Positions 36,874 to 45,802 of a DNA stretch of 64,000 bases are shown here, one piece after another. The first letter of the stretch is position 1. Every line of letters starts with the position of its first letter. Made by a program: the position numbers and the translations under genes. The notes beneath the pieces are model-generated. The model ran no database searches, was not told the DNA's origin, and worked only from the letters and a program-made list of their open reading frames with translations. Source of the DNA: Bifidobacterium psychraerophilum. Lineage in GTDB: Bacteria; Actinomycetota; Actinomycetes; Actinomycetales; Bifidobacteriaceae. The stretch spans positions 699,888 to 763,887 of the forward strand of contig NZ_JGZI01000009.1 of NCBI RefSeq assembly GCF_000741705.1, given 5' to 3'.

Positions 36874-37557
36874 ATGACCGATGCCGTACCGCAGGCGAAT
36901 ACGCGCAGTGTTCCGGCCAAGCCGGCATCCATACGCCTGGATGACGAAATCACGCGTGCCGGTCAGCATCGCAGCATGCGCAGGGCCGACCGTGAGGTCT
37001 TCGATCCCGCGCAGATACGGGAGATACTGGATGCTTGCGACATCGTCCGTATCGCCTACCAGGACGCCGAGGGCCTGAGTATCGTCCCGGTCAATTTCGG
37101 CTACGTCTACGTGCCGCAGCCGTCAGCGGCACCCGCTTCGGACGCCGCTTCGGATTCGGCTTCGGAGCCTGCTTCGGATTCGACGCCGGCGCAGGCGGGT
37201 CTGACCCTCTTCATGCATTCGGCCCTGCATGGCCGCAAGATCGACGCGATCCGTGCGGCGGGCAACGCCCTTGATGTCGCCTTCGAAATGGAATGCGACT
37301 GCGAGCTGATCGAGGGACGCACGGCCTGCAATTGGAGTGAATCATTCACCTCGATCATCGGCACCGGCAAGGCCAGTGTCGTCGAGGATCCGGCCCGGGC
37401 GGGCGAGGGACTCGCCGCTCTGATGGGCAAACAGGCCCATATGCCGAACATCCATTTCACCGAGCGGCAGCTCGCCACGGTCACCGTATGGCAGGTGGAG
37501 GCCGACTATTTCACCGCCAAACACCACCCCAAGCCCGCACCGCGCCATCACATGTGA
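36874..37557 (+). CDS. Pyridoxamine 5'-phosphate oxidase-like flavin-binding protein
   Basis: 227 residues. RRADREVFDPAQIREILDACDIVRIAYQDAEGLSIVPVNFGYVYV and LFMHSALHGRKIDAIRAAGNALDVAFEMECDCELIEG are typical of the NimA-like PNPOx split-barrel family, which binds flavin and often acts as a small-molecule reductase. A Ser/Ala/Asp-rich insert at about 80-108 breaks two strands and is encoded by repeated GCTTCGGATTCG-like units. It starts 13 bases after argH, so it is probably read through from the arg operon without a clear functional link. The substrate is unknown. Confidence 0.85.
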   Translation: MTDAVPQANTRSVPAKPASIRLDDEITRAGQHRSMRRADREVFDPAQIREILDACDIVRIAYQDAEGLSIVPVNFGYVYVPQPSAAPASDAASDSASEPASDSTPAQAGLTLFMHSALHGRKIDAIRAAGNALDVAFEMECDCELIEGRTACNWSESFTSIIGTGKASVVEDPARAGEGLAALMGKQAHMPNIHFTERQLATVTVWQVEADYFTAKHHPKPAPRHHM

Positions 37558-37624
37558 TAAGCGCGCAGCAGGCAAGGGTATTGCCGCGATAATCGTACTC
37601 ATATTCCGGCATCGTGCGCGGCGA

Positions 37625-38743
37625 TCAGAATATCTCCTGACCCGTCAACGCTTCCGGCTTGTCGAAAGTGCTTTCCATCCGCGCATATCGTTGTGACTGG
37701 CTGCTGGAGACAATGCCATCCAGCAATTCCAACAGATGCGTGGCGAGGGTTGCAGAGGCGCGATGAGGCCGGTGCTCCTCAATGGCCTTCGCCATCTCGG
37801 CAACGCCGATGCCTCTGGAATCCTCCGCGTAGCGGTGGTGGACAGGCAATATCGGGTCCTGATCACCGGCTGTGCCGATGCTGCCGAGGTCGGTGACCCC
37901 CTGGGTGAAGATCACATTGCCCCCGAACTGATTCGGGTCAGGCAGTTGCAGAAGGCCTTTGGTGCCCTGTATCGAGATATACGGTCTGTCCGGGAAGGCG
38001 CTGTCGCCGTTGAAGGTCACGGAGCCCAACACGCCACTGCGCATCCTGATCGCCGCCGCCATCACGTTCTCGTTTTCAATCGTGTAGCTGTCCTCGTGTG
38101 GTGGGGCGGTTTCGAATTGGTATCTGCGCACAGGCCTGTTCGTCTGGCTGAATCCGCACACTTCGGCCGCGGGACCGAGGATGGAGAATAACGCCGTCAA
38201 GGCGTAGATGCCATAGTCGTAGCCGATTCCCCCTCCGGGCTGCCGAATGAAAGCCAGGGTTTCGTACAGTAGTTCCAGTCCTCGGTTGAGCATCACGGAG
38301 AAGCCCGTCACCTCGCCGATCATGCCGTTCTCGACCGCAGCCACCGCGGTCTGCACCCCGGAACCGAGAAAGGTGTCGGGGGCGGATCCCAGCCTCAGAC
38401 CTTTCTCCTCGGAGAGGAGCACCAGTTCTTTCGCCTGGGGGTAGTTGTCGGTGAGGGATTTCTCCGTATACACGTGTTTCCCTGATTCCAAGGCTCGTTT
38501 GATGATTTGGTAGTGGACCGGCGTTGGTGTCAGATTGACGATGATGTCAATCGTGGGATCGGCGAACATCTCATCCATCGTCATGGCCCTGATGTTGAAC
38601 TGTTCGGCCTTTGCCCTGACGTGGTCGGCGTTGCGGGCCGTGCATCCCACCACATCCAAATTATGGAAGCGCTTGATCATATTCGAAATGAAGATGTCGC
38701 TGATTGATCCAACACCAACCACACCCACTCTGCTACGCGTCAT
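37625..38743 (-). CDS. Gfo/Idh/MocA-family oxidoreductase
   Basis: 372 residues from the ATG at 38743, seven bases after AGGAGA; a longer frame to 38830 lacks support. The N-terminal Rossmann domain is RVGVVGVGSISDIFISNM. The signature ALESGKHVYTEKSLTDNYPQAKEL has the family's E-K-P/S motif with Ser after Lys in place of Pro. The C-terminal domain carries GGIGYDYGIYALTALFSILG. It should be an NAD(P)-dependent sugar or polyol dehydrogenase; the substrate is unknown. It is isolated, convergent with the gene at 36874. Confidence 0.9.
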   Translation of the reverse strand: MTRSRVGVVGVGSISDIFISNMIKRFHNLDVVGCTARNADHVRAKAEQFNIRAMTMDEMFADPTIDIIVNLTPTPVHYQIIKRALESGKHVYTEKSLTDNYPQAKELVLLSEEKGLRLGSAPDTFLGSGVQTAVAAVENGMIGEVTGFSVMLNRGLELLYETLAFIRQPGGGIGYDYGIYALTALFSILGPAAEVCGFSQTNRPVRRYQFETAPPHEDSYTIENENVMAAAIRMRSGVLGSVTFNGDSAFPDRPYISIQGTKGLLQLPDPNQFGGNVIFTQGVTDLGSIGTAGDQDPILPVHHRYAEDSRGIGVAEMAKAIEEHRPHRASATLATHLLELLDGIVSSSQSQRYARMESTFDKPEALTGQEIF

Positions 38744-39102
38744 TGCTGTCTCCTGCCTTGTCTGGGGAGGATGCCCGATGTGAAGCGGCTGGCGAGCCAT
38801 CCGATCCGCAAGAAAGCGACTGATGCTCATCCACGGATGCGTTGAACGGATTCCCGCATCCGCGTGTGATCCCCATCGATCAGTCCGTTGCTGTCTTTTC
38901 TGGCAGTCTACCTGCTGATGGTGTGGGTTGAAAGTCGCCGCAGAAGGATGGAAGATGAGCCGTTGGAACGAACTTCCGCCATCGGTGTGGGGCGCTTATC
39001 CATCCGGGCGCCATGTGTCTGTGTCTCCTGTCAGACTTAAGTGGCGAAAATGGTGCTTATTGACCATCGTTTGATAACAGGAAAGGGTACGGCAACAGCG
39101 AT
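38744..39102. other. Intergenic region upstream of tyrS
   Basis: Divergent promoter region for the oxidoreductase and tyrS. I looked for a T-box (specifier stem, conserved TGGNACCGCG-type antiterminator) and saw none. A TTGACC near 39058 and TGATAA near 39071 are too close for a standard promoter. No gene is seen. Confidence 0.5.
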
Positions 39103-40425
39103 ATGTCTCAGGTGAGAAATTTCAGGGAAGCGGGTTTTGCATCCGTCCTTGATGAGCTCGAATGGCGAGGACTGATCGCGCAATCCACCGATAGGCAGGA
39201 ATTGCGCACAACACTCGAAAGCGGGCCAACCACCTATTATTGCGGTTTCGACCCTACGGCACCCTCCCTGCACATCGGCAATCTGGTGCAGCTTCTGGTG
39301 ATGCGTCACCTGCAGGCGGCCGGTCATCGTCCCCTGGCCCTGGTCGGTGGCACCACCGGTCTTATCGGCGATCCGCGCCAGTCCGGCGAACGCAAACTGA
39401 ATCCGAAGGATGTGGTCGAAGGCTGGGTCAAACAGCTGAAAACCCAGATAGGCCGATTCCTCGATACGGAGGGCGACAACGCACTGCGTTTCGTCAACAA
39501 CTACGACTGGACCTCGACGATGTCCGTCATCGATTTCCTGCGCGATGTCGGCAAGAATTTCCGTGTGGGCACGATGCTCAGCAAGGAGACCGTGGCCAAG
39601 CGACTCAGCTCCGATGAGGGCATCTCATTCGCCGAGTTCAGCTACCAGGTGCTCCAGGGCAATGACTATCTCCACCTCTTCGACGAGTATGGCTGCAAGC
39701 TGCAGATCGGAGGCAACGACCAGTGGGGCAATCTGACTTCCGGTCTTGATCTGATCCGCAAGGTGCGCGGGGCCACCGTCAATGTGATGACCAGCCCGCT
39801 CATCACCGATGCCCAGGGAAAGAAGTTCGGCAAGTCTGAGGGCGGCGCGATCTGGCTCGACCCGACGATGCTGAGCCCGTACCGTTTCTACCAGTTCTGG
39901 TTCAACCAGCCTGACGACCAGGTCGTCAAACTCCTGAAGTACTTCACCTTCCTGCCGAAGGATCGCATCGGGGAGCTTGAGCGGCTGGTGTCGGATGAAC
40001 CTGGTGCCAGGCAGGCGCAGCGTGTGCTGGCCTGGGAGGTGACCAGCTTCGTTCACGGGGAGCAGGCGGCGCAGCAGGCGATCGACGCCTCATCCTCGCT
40101 CTTCGGCAGAGGCGGGGATATCAAAGAGGTTGACGAAGCGATGCTTGAAGGCGCTTTGGACGGCCTGAAGATAAGCGCCGAGGATGGGAGCAAGGAATTC
40201 GCCCATGCGCATAACGGCGACCGTATTGTGGATGCGGCTGTTGCCGCTGGTCTGTTCCGTTCCGTTTCGGAGGCGCGCAAGACCATCGCATCGGGTGGCG
40301 TGTACCTGAACAACCAGCGCGTGGAGGACGGCGAAGCCGTGCTCGGGGAAGACGATTTTCTTCACGGGAGATTTGCACTGATACGTCGAGGCAAGAAGGC
40401 CCTCGGCGCGATTGAGCGTTCCTGA
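39103..40425 (+). CDS. tyrS: Tyrosyl-tRNA synthetase
   Basis: 440 residues. The class I HIGH motif appears as [11 protein letters not shown], the tyrosine-site residues are in FDPTAPS and [13 protein letters not shown], and the KMSKS loop is [15 protein letters not shown]-terminal S4 domain ends the protein ([32 protein letters not shown]). The GGAAAGGG upstream of the ATG is rather far, so the ribosome site is weak. It charges tRNA-Tyr. Confidence 0.96.
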   Translation: MSQVRNFREAGFASVLDELEWRGLIAQSTDRQELRTTLESGPTTYYCGFDPTAPSLHIGNLVQLLVMRHLQAAGHRPLALVGGTTGLIGDPRQSGERKLNPKDVVEGWVKQLKTQIGRFLDTEGDNALRFVNNYDWTSTMSVIDFLRDVGKNFRVGTMLSKETVAKRLSSDEGISFAEFSYQVLQGNDYLHLFDEYGCKLQIGGNDQWGNLTSGLDLIRKVRGATVNVMTSPLITDAQGKKFGKSEGGAIWLDPTMLSPYRFYQFWFNQPDDQVVKLLKYFTFLPKDRIGELERLVSDEPGARQAQRVLAWEVTSFVHGEQAAQQAIDASSSLFGRGGDIKEVDEAMLEGALDGLKISAEDGSKEFAHAHNGDRIVDAAVAAGLFRSVSEARKTIASGGVYLNNQRVEDGEAVLGEDDFLHGRFALIRRGKKALGAIERS

Positions 40426-40504
40426 AGGACGCAAGGTCCAGGATGCTGGGCCATGACGTATGCCATACGATGACATACGAGGATTAATGAGGATAAGGAT
40501 AGAT

Positions 40505-42451
40505 ATGGCAGACGAAGGCAGCTCCGAGTCACGCGGCGGACAATCCCGCTCGCACGGTAACCGCTCACAGGGAGGGTATTCCCGGGGCAATGCCCACAGG
40601 TCTTCCGGGGAGCACAGGTCTTCCGGAGAACGCAGATCTTCAGGCGGATACAGGGCTTCGGGTGACAAGCGTGGCTCGTCATCATCCTACAAAGGCAAGC
40701 GTTCGAGCTTCCACTCCGATGGCGCGGAACGCCGTTCGCAGCGTGACGGCTCCAAGTCCTATGGATCATCCGAAGGACGTGGGGACAGAAGGGACTATCA
40801 GCGTCGCGACAGCAATGACAGGCGTTCGGATGGTCAGCGTCGTGGCTCCTCTTCGAGCCGTGAAGGATATCGTCCACGTCGTGATGCCGAGAACCGCGGT
40901 GGTGAGCACCGCAGCTACCAGCGTCGTGATGGCGACCAGCGATCGGGTAACCGCAGTTTCTCGGACCGCAGGTCCGGCGAACGCAGCTTCGGTGGCAACC
41001 GTTCCGAGGGCCAGCGTTCAGGGGCGCGCAGGGATGGCGACAGGCGCGGGCAGAGCCGTGAGGGGTATCGTCCCCGTCGCGATTTCGACAAGCGTGATGG
41101 CGAGGGGCGTGGCGGTGAGCATCGTTCCTACGGACAGCGTGGCAACGATCGTCGTTCGGACGGTGCGCGTGGAGGACAAGGCCGTGAAGGGTACCGTCCT
41201 CGCCGTGATTTCGGCAAGCGCGACTTCGAGAAGAGGGATTCCGACCGTGGATTCCGCGGTCGTGGCGACGACGAGCATCGCAGCCAGCGCAGCAGAAGCG
41301 GCGAGGGTGGCAGCGGATACCGCGGTAATGGATACCGTGGTGGCGATGAGCGTCGTGGCGGTTTCAGGCATGATGACGAGCGCAGGGGTGCTTCGCAGCA
41401 CGGTGGCGGTCAGCACGGCGGATACCGTCGTGGTGGCGATGACCATCGTGGCGCCGGCGACCATCGCGATCGCGCTCCACGCGACTCGGCCCGCAGGTAT
41501 GACGATCATCGTGGCGGCGATCGCAACAACGGCCCACGCCGTGATGCGGGGCAGGGCCATGGCGGCTATCGCGGTCATGACGAGCATCAGAGCCATGAGC
41601 GCGTTTCCGGCGATAACGCCCAGCGTCTTGATAAGCCACGTCGCAACTCCGATGGCACGATATCCTTCCCATCTCAGAATCCGTATACCGACAGGCGTCC
41701 CGATGAGCCCAAAATGCCCAAGGGCATGGATTGGACGATGCTCTCCAAGGAGGAGAAGGAGCGTCTGCGCGGCCTGAGCAAGGAGCATGCCGAGAACGTC
41801 GGCCTGCATATGCTCGCCGCATACGCGATCGAGGAGGACGAGCCCGAATTGGCGCTCGAACACGCGAAGTGGATCGCCAGGCAGGCTTCCCGCATCGATC
41901 TCGCGCGTGAGACCTTGGCCTTCATCGCGTACCGTCAGGGTGACTACAAGCTTGCGCTGCGTGAGTTCCGTACCGCATACCGCATGAACGGCTACCTTGA
42001 TTACCTGCCCTTCATCGCGGACTGCGAGCGTGGACTGGGCAACCCCCGCAAGGCCATCGATGTGGCCTCATCGGAGGAGTCGAAGCAGCTGCTCGGGGAT
42101 TCCAAGGCGGAGATGTTCCTGGTCTATGCAGGGGCCTTGGGTGATTTGGGGCTGTGGGACAAGGCCATCGAAACGGTGCACACGCTTTCCCTCGCCAAGG
42201 GGCTTTCCGGCGGATACCGCATGCGTGCCGTCCAGGCCGAACAGAACTTCCTTGAGCAGAACGGCCGGAGCGAGGAGGCGCTGGCGCTTGAGCCACTGCT
42301 GGAGAAGCTCGAAGCCCAGTATGCCGATGAGGACGATGAGGAAAGCTCGCAGGATGTGGCCGTCGACTACGATCTGGAAAAGCTCTCCGACCGGGAGATG
42401 GAACAGATCGGCATCGAGGTCGAGGATGATGGACCGAGGAACAGGGCATGA
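40505..42451 (+). CDS. RGG-repeat protein with helical-repeat C-terminal domain
   Basis: 648 residues in two very different halves. Residues about 1-400 are low-complexity, dominated by Arg, Gly, Ser, Asp and His. RGG/RRD blocks and a recurring EGYRPRRD unit (three copies) make it a likely disordered RNA-binding region. Residues about 420-640 are helical, starting MDWTMLSKEEKERLRGLSKEHAENVGLHMLAAYAIEEDEPELALEHAKWIARQASR. They resemble TPR/SEL1-like repeats, and the protein ends acidic. AAGGAT precedes the ATG at 40505. It lies between tyrS and a HAD phosphatase, whose ATG overlaps its stop. The C-terminal half is conserved in bifidobacteria by memory; no function is established. A link to ribosome or RNA metabolism is inference from composition. 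Confidence 0.85.
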   Translation: MADEGSSESRGGQSRSHGNRSQGGYSRGNAHRSSGEHRSSGERRSSGGYRASGDKRGSSSSYKGKRSSFHSDGAERRSQRDGSKSYGSSEGRGDRRDYQRRDSNDRRSDGQRRGSSSSREGYRPRRDAENRGGEHRSYQRRDGDQRSGNRSFSDRRSGERSFGGNRSEGQRSGARRDGDRRGQSREGYRPRRDFDKRDGEGRGGEHRSYGQRGNDRRSDGARGGQGREGYRPRRDFGKRDFEKRDSDRGFRGRGDDEHRSQRSRSGEGGSGYRGNGYRGGDERRGGFRHDDERRGASQHGGGQHGGYRRGGDDHRGAGDHRDRAPRDSARRYDDHRGGDRNNGPRRDAGQGHGGYRGHDEHQSHERVSGDNAQRLDKPRRNSDGTISFPSQNPYTDRRPDEPKMPKGMDWTMLSKEEKERLRGLSKEHAENVGLHMLAAYAIEEDEPELALEHAKWIARQASRIDLARETLAFIAYRQGDYKLALREFRTAYRMNGYLDYLPFIADCERGLGNPRKAIDVASSEESKQLLGDSKAEMFLVYAGALGDLGLWDKAIETVHTLSLAKGLSGGYRMRAVQAEQNFLEQNGRSEEALALEPLLEKLEAQYADEDDEESSQDVAVDYDLEKLSDREMEQIGIEVEDDGPRNRA

Positions 42452-43560
42452 GCCGTTACCTGCTTGGTACCGAGGGGCCGCTCGCATCAGGGTATTCCCT
42501 GTCGCTGTTGGATCTTGACGGTGTGGTGTACCGGGGCAAGAACCCGATCGAGCACGCCGCTCAGGGCATAGCGGCATCCGAGCGACTCGGCATGCGTGCC
42601 TCATACACGACGAACAACCCCTCCCGTTTCCCCAGCACGGTGGCGGAGCAACTGCGGGGTTTCGGCCTGAAGCTGGGTGACGATCAGATCATCACCTCGG
42701 CGATTGTCGCCGCCAGAATGTTGGCGGGCAGGCTTGAGCGCGGTTCGAAGGTTTTGATCGTCGGGGCGGAGCATCTGCGCGACGAGGTCCGCAAGGCGGG
42801 CTTCGAGGTCGTTGACAACGCCGACAAGCATCCGGACGCGGTTCTGCAATCCTGGCATGCCGATCTGACCTTCAATGAGCTGGCACAGGCCGCCTACGCC
42901 ATCGAGGGCGGTGCGGAGTATTACGTGACGAACAGGGATCTGACGATTCCTCGCGAGCAGGGCATCGCACCGGGCAATGGCGCTTTGCAGCTCGCCGTCA
43001 TCGCGGCCACAGGCAAGGAGCCGGTGTCCTCGGCCGGGAAACCGGAATCCGCGATGTATGACGAGGCACGTGTGCTCTTCTCCAGAGATGAGCATATCGT
43101 GCCGGTCGCGAAGTCCCTGCCGGTCGGCGATCGCCTGGATACCGATATCGAGGCCGCGAACCGTGGGGGATACGATTCCCTCGTGGTGCTTACCGGCGTC
43201 GCCGATCCCAGGCAGATCATGCTGGCCCCGGCGATTCAGCGTCCCACCTTCATAGCCTATGATCTGCGCGGTCTGAACACCGTGCATCCCCAGCCCGTAC
43301 GTCTTGATGACGGTTCATGGCAGTGCCGTGGCTTCCGGGCCTCGCTGGAAGGCACCGTGGTGCGGCTGCGCACACTCGCATCAGTGCAGGATTCAAACGT
43401 GCAGGATTCAGGCGTGCAGCAGGATTCCTCATCACCGGTCGACGGGATCGACGATGGTCTGGATGCCCTGCGCGCTGCGTGCTGTGCGGCATGGGAGGCG
43501 GCCGACTCCGGTATCGACCCGCAGTCCTTGACCCTGCCGACGGATCTGCTGGACAGCTAG
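42448..43560 (+). CDS. HAD-IIA family phosphatase (NagD-like)
   Basis: 370 residues. Motif 1 is LLDLDGVVYRG (nucleophile Asp and the second Asp), motif 2 is YTTNNPSRFP, and motif 4 is PVGDRLDTDIEAANRGGYDSLVVLTGV. The C2-type cap between them fits the NagD/PGP/pyridoxal-phosphatase group, so phosphoglycolate or a nucleotide may be the substrate. Near the C-terminus the QDSNVQDSGVQQDSS stretch is a small in-frame repeat. It starts in an ATGA overlap with the preceding gene and is followed by a small ORF and tlyA, a common actinobacterial order. Confidence 0.9.
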   Translation: MSRYLLGTEGPLASGYSLSLLDLDGVVYRGKNPIEHAAQGIAASERLGMRASYTTNNPSRFPSTVAEQLRGFGLKLGDDQIITSAIVAARMLAGRLERGSKVLIVGAEHLRDEVRKAGFEVVDNADKHPDAVLQSWHADLTFNELAQAAYAIEGGAEYYVTNRDLTIPREQGIAPGNGALQLAVIAATGKEPVSSAGKPESAMYDEARVLFSRDEHIVPVAKSLPVGDRLDTDIEAANRGGYDSLVVLTGVADPRQIMLAPAIQRPTFIAYDLRGLNTVHPQPVRLDDGSWQCRGFRASLEGTVVRLRTLASVQDSNVQDSGVQQDSSSPVDGIDDGLDALRAACCAAWEAADSGIDPQSLTLPTDLLDS

Positions 43561-43574
43561 GCGAGGCGGGCAAG

Positions 43575-43790
43575 GTGACAGAGTACAGCGCAGCAGGCCA
43601 ATCGGAGGGCGAAGTCCACGCCGAGACCCCCGCCGCTTCGGATGCGACGCCGAAGGGCCCTCAAGGACGGGCCGAGGACGTGTTCCCGGAACTCAAGGGC
43701 GTCGTGGAACAGGATTTCGATGGGCAGATATCCGTGTTCACATCGGTGCTGAAGACCTTGGAGCATGATCTTGACCAGCGCAGGAGCTGA
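43575..43790 (+). CDS. Small conserved-position protein between HAD phosphatase and tlyA
   Basis: 71 residues from GTG at 43575. The N-terminus is acidic and low-complexity. The C-terminus VFPELKGVVEQDFDGQISVFTSVLKTLEHDLDQRR is probably helical. The stop lies inside the first codons of the tlyA frame. Actinobacteria often have a small gene at this position; its function is unknown and I do not recognise a domain. Confidence 0.6.
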   Translation: MTEYSAAGQSEGEVHAETPAASDATPKGPQGRAEDVFPELKGVVEQDFDGQISVFTSVLKTLEHDLDQRRS

Positions 43791-44619
43791 AGGGCGCATA
43801 TCCGCCGGGGGACGAGACTCCGAGCATGCCGGCGCAGCCCGGTCCGGCACCCGCGATGCCGATGCATCGGCGCATGACGTCAGGCGGCTCGACGCGGCGA
43901 TCGTGCTGCGCGGGCTTGCGGATTCACGGAGCAGGGCCCAGCGCCTGATCAAGGCGGATGCCGTCCGTGTCAATGACGTCATCGCGAGGAAGGCATCCCA
44001 GCCGGTGCTCGACGCAGACACCATCACCCTTGACAAAGGCGACGACTACGCCTCTCGTGGGGCATACAAATTGCTGGGGGCTTTGGAGCATTTCATGCCC
44101 TTGGGGCTGCCATCGCCGGCGGGCAGGAACTGTCTGGATATTGGTGCCTCCACCGGAGGCTTCACCGATGTGCTGCTCAGAAACGGGGCGCGTTCGGTCG
44201 TCGCACTGGACGTCGGTCACGGACAGCTCATCGAGCGTCTGCGACGTGATCCCCGCGTCATCGCCATCGAGGGCATGAATATCAGGGATGTGGACCGATC
44301 CCGGCTGCCCTTCGCGCCTGATTACGTGGTCTCCGACGTCTCATTCATCTCCTTGACCTACGTCATACCGGTGATCGCCGCGATATCGAGCGGGGACACG
44401 CACTGCGTGCTGCTGGTCAAACCCCAGTTCGAGGTGGGCCGCGAGCAGTTGGGGAGGCATGGCATCGTCACCGATGAGTCGAATCGGCTGCAATCCGTCG
44501 AGCATGTGCGTCAATGTGCACAGGACCACGGTTTCACGGTGGAGGGATGCATACCATCCCCGATTGTGGGCACGCACGGCAATGTCGAGTTCCTGCTCTG
44601 GCTGCATCGAAGCCTCTGA
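43765..44619 (+). CDS. tlyA: TlyA-family rRNA methyltransferase (S4 plus FtsJ-like)
   Basis: 284 residues, or slightly fewer. After a nonconserved start comes the S4 domain (RRLDAAIVLRGLADSRSRAQRLIKADAVRVNDVIARKASQPV). A SAM-dependent methyltransferase follows, with KLLGALEHF, CLDIGASTGGFTDVLLRNGARSVVALDVGHGQL, VSDVSFISLTYV and LVKPQFEVGREQ. TlyA enzymes 2'-O-methylate 16S/23S rRNA, a modification linked elsewhere to capreomycin susceptibility. The ATG at 43765 is too close to its GGAG; a TTG two codons later at 43771 is better spaced and is an alternative start. Confidence 0.92.
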   Translation: MILTSAGAEGRISAGGRDSEHAGAARSGTRDADASAHDVRRLDAAIVLRGLADSRSRAQRLIKADAVRVNDVIARKASQPVLDADTITLDKGDDYASRGAYKLLGALEHFMPLGLPSPAGRNCLDIGASTGGFTDVLLRNGARSVVALDVGHGQLIERLRRDPRVIAIEGMNIRDVDRSRLPFAPDYVVSDVSFISLTYVIPVIAAISSGDTHCVLLVKPQFEVGREQLGRHGIVTDESNRLQSVEHVRQCAQDHGFTVEGCIPSPIVGTHGNVEFLLWLHRSL

Positions 44620-44791
44620 ACGCTTCCATCATCCGCGTACCAGTGCTGGTGTACAGCCCTGATTTCTTTCACGCACCCCGTTCCCGGACTGTTTTCGATT
44701 AGGATTGATGACGGCGACTGCTCTGTAGGCATATGCTCGTTTCGGCGGGTTGCCGTGGGGAGGGCCATCCAGTCAGGAAGGAAGCAACAGT

Positions 44792-45760
44792 ATGAGCCAG
44801 CGAAGCGCGGTGGTGGTTACACACAGCCGCTTACGCACAGGCGGGACGGTTGTTCGCGAGGCTGTGGAGCAGCTGCGTCAGTCAGGTTTTTCCGTTTCGA
44901 TCATCGATAATCTTGAGGCGCCCGAATTCGGTATGCCGTCACCGATTGTTGATGAGGACACCGAAATCGTCGTGGTGCTCGGGGGAGACGGCACCATTCT
45001 GCGCGCCGCGGAACTGGTCAAATGCACCAATGTTCCGATTCTGGGCGTCAATCTGGGCCATGTGGGCTTTCTGGCCGAATTCGAAAGCTTCCAGATGAGC
45101 GAGGCGATGGGGAAGATCGCCGCTCATGATTACTCGATCGATTCCAGGATGATCGCGCATATCGATGTGTGGCTTCCCGGAGCTGATAAGCCGATCAGCG
45201 ATTGGGCGCTGAACGATGTGACCCTGGAACGTTCCGACCGGGGCAAGATGGTGGAGGTCAGCATCCGCGTGGATGATGTTGAAATGAGCTCCTTCAGCTG
45301 CGACGGGGTGATCGTGGCGACGCCGACCGGATCGACCGCCTACGCCTTCTCGGCCGGCGGACCGATCATCTGGCCCGATGTGAAGGCCCTGCAGCTCGTT
45401 CCCTTGGCGGCTCACGCACTGTTCGCCAGACCGCTGATCATCGGCTCGGATTCCAAGTTCTCGCTTGACATTCTGGATGAGTCGACGTCCGATGGCTGGA
45501 TCTGCTGCGATGGGCGCAGACAGCTCGGCCTGCCGCGTGGCACGCATATCGAGGTGAGGGAGTCGCACGATACCCTGCGTCTTGCAAGACTGTCGGGAGT
45601 GCCCTTCACCAGTCGTCTGGTCACGAAATTCGATCTGCCCGTGGTGGGATGGCGCGAACACCGCTATCGCAAGGGCGGTCAGGACAACGGCGCCCAGCAC
45701 GGTGGGCGTTGGCAGGATGGACGGCAACAGGGCTTGCAGCAGCAGGGCGATCAGCAGTAG
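44792..45760 (+). CDS. nadK: NAD kinase
   Basis: 322 residues. The GGDGTILRAAEL motif and its catalytic Asp are present, as are LGVNLGHVGFLAEFE, GVIVATPTGSTAYAFSAGGPI and NDVTLERSDRGKM. It makes NADP from NAD and ATP or polyphosphate. The ATG at 44792 follows AGGAAGGAAG; the frame opens earlier at 44750. The last 35 residues are a Gly/Gln-rich tail (GRQQGLQQQGDQQ) that looks like a non-essential extension. Confidence 0.96.
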   Translation: MSQRSAVVVTHSRLRTGGTVVREAVEQLRQSGFSVSIIDNLEAPEFGMPSPIVDEDTEIVVVLGGDGTILRAAELVKCTNVPILGVNLGHVGFLAEFESFQMSEAMGKIAAHDYSIDSRMIAHIDVWLPGADKPISDWALNDVTLERSDRGKMVEVSIRVDDVEMSSFSCDGVIVATPTGSTAYAFSAGGPIIWPDVKALQLVPLAAHALFARPLIIGSDSKFSLDILDESTSDGWICCDGRRQLGLPRGTHIEVRESHDTLRLARLSGVPFTSRLVTKFDLPVVGWREHRYRKGGQDNGAQHGGRWQDGRQQGLQQQGDQQ

Positions 45761-45802
45761 ACCTGCGGTCAGCAGGCCATCTGCCAGTAAAGAAGGTAAT
45801 CA

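Noticed and set aside
38744..39102. T-box riboswitch before tyrS (and before pheS)
   Set aside because: No specifier stem, T-box sequence or terminator/antiterminator pair was seen.
40590..41777. Plus-strand 395-codon frame and minus-strand 281-codon frame in the RGG repeat region
   Set aside because: Both arise from the repetitive Arg/Gly codons of the real gene; Val/Ala/Thr-rich nonsense with no start signals.
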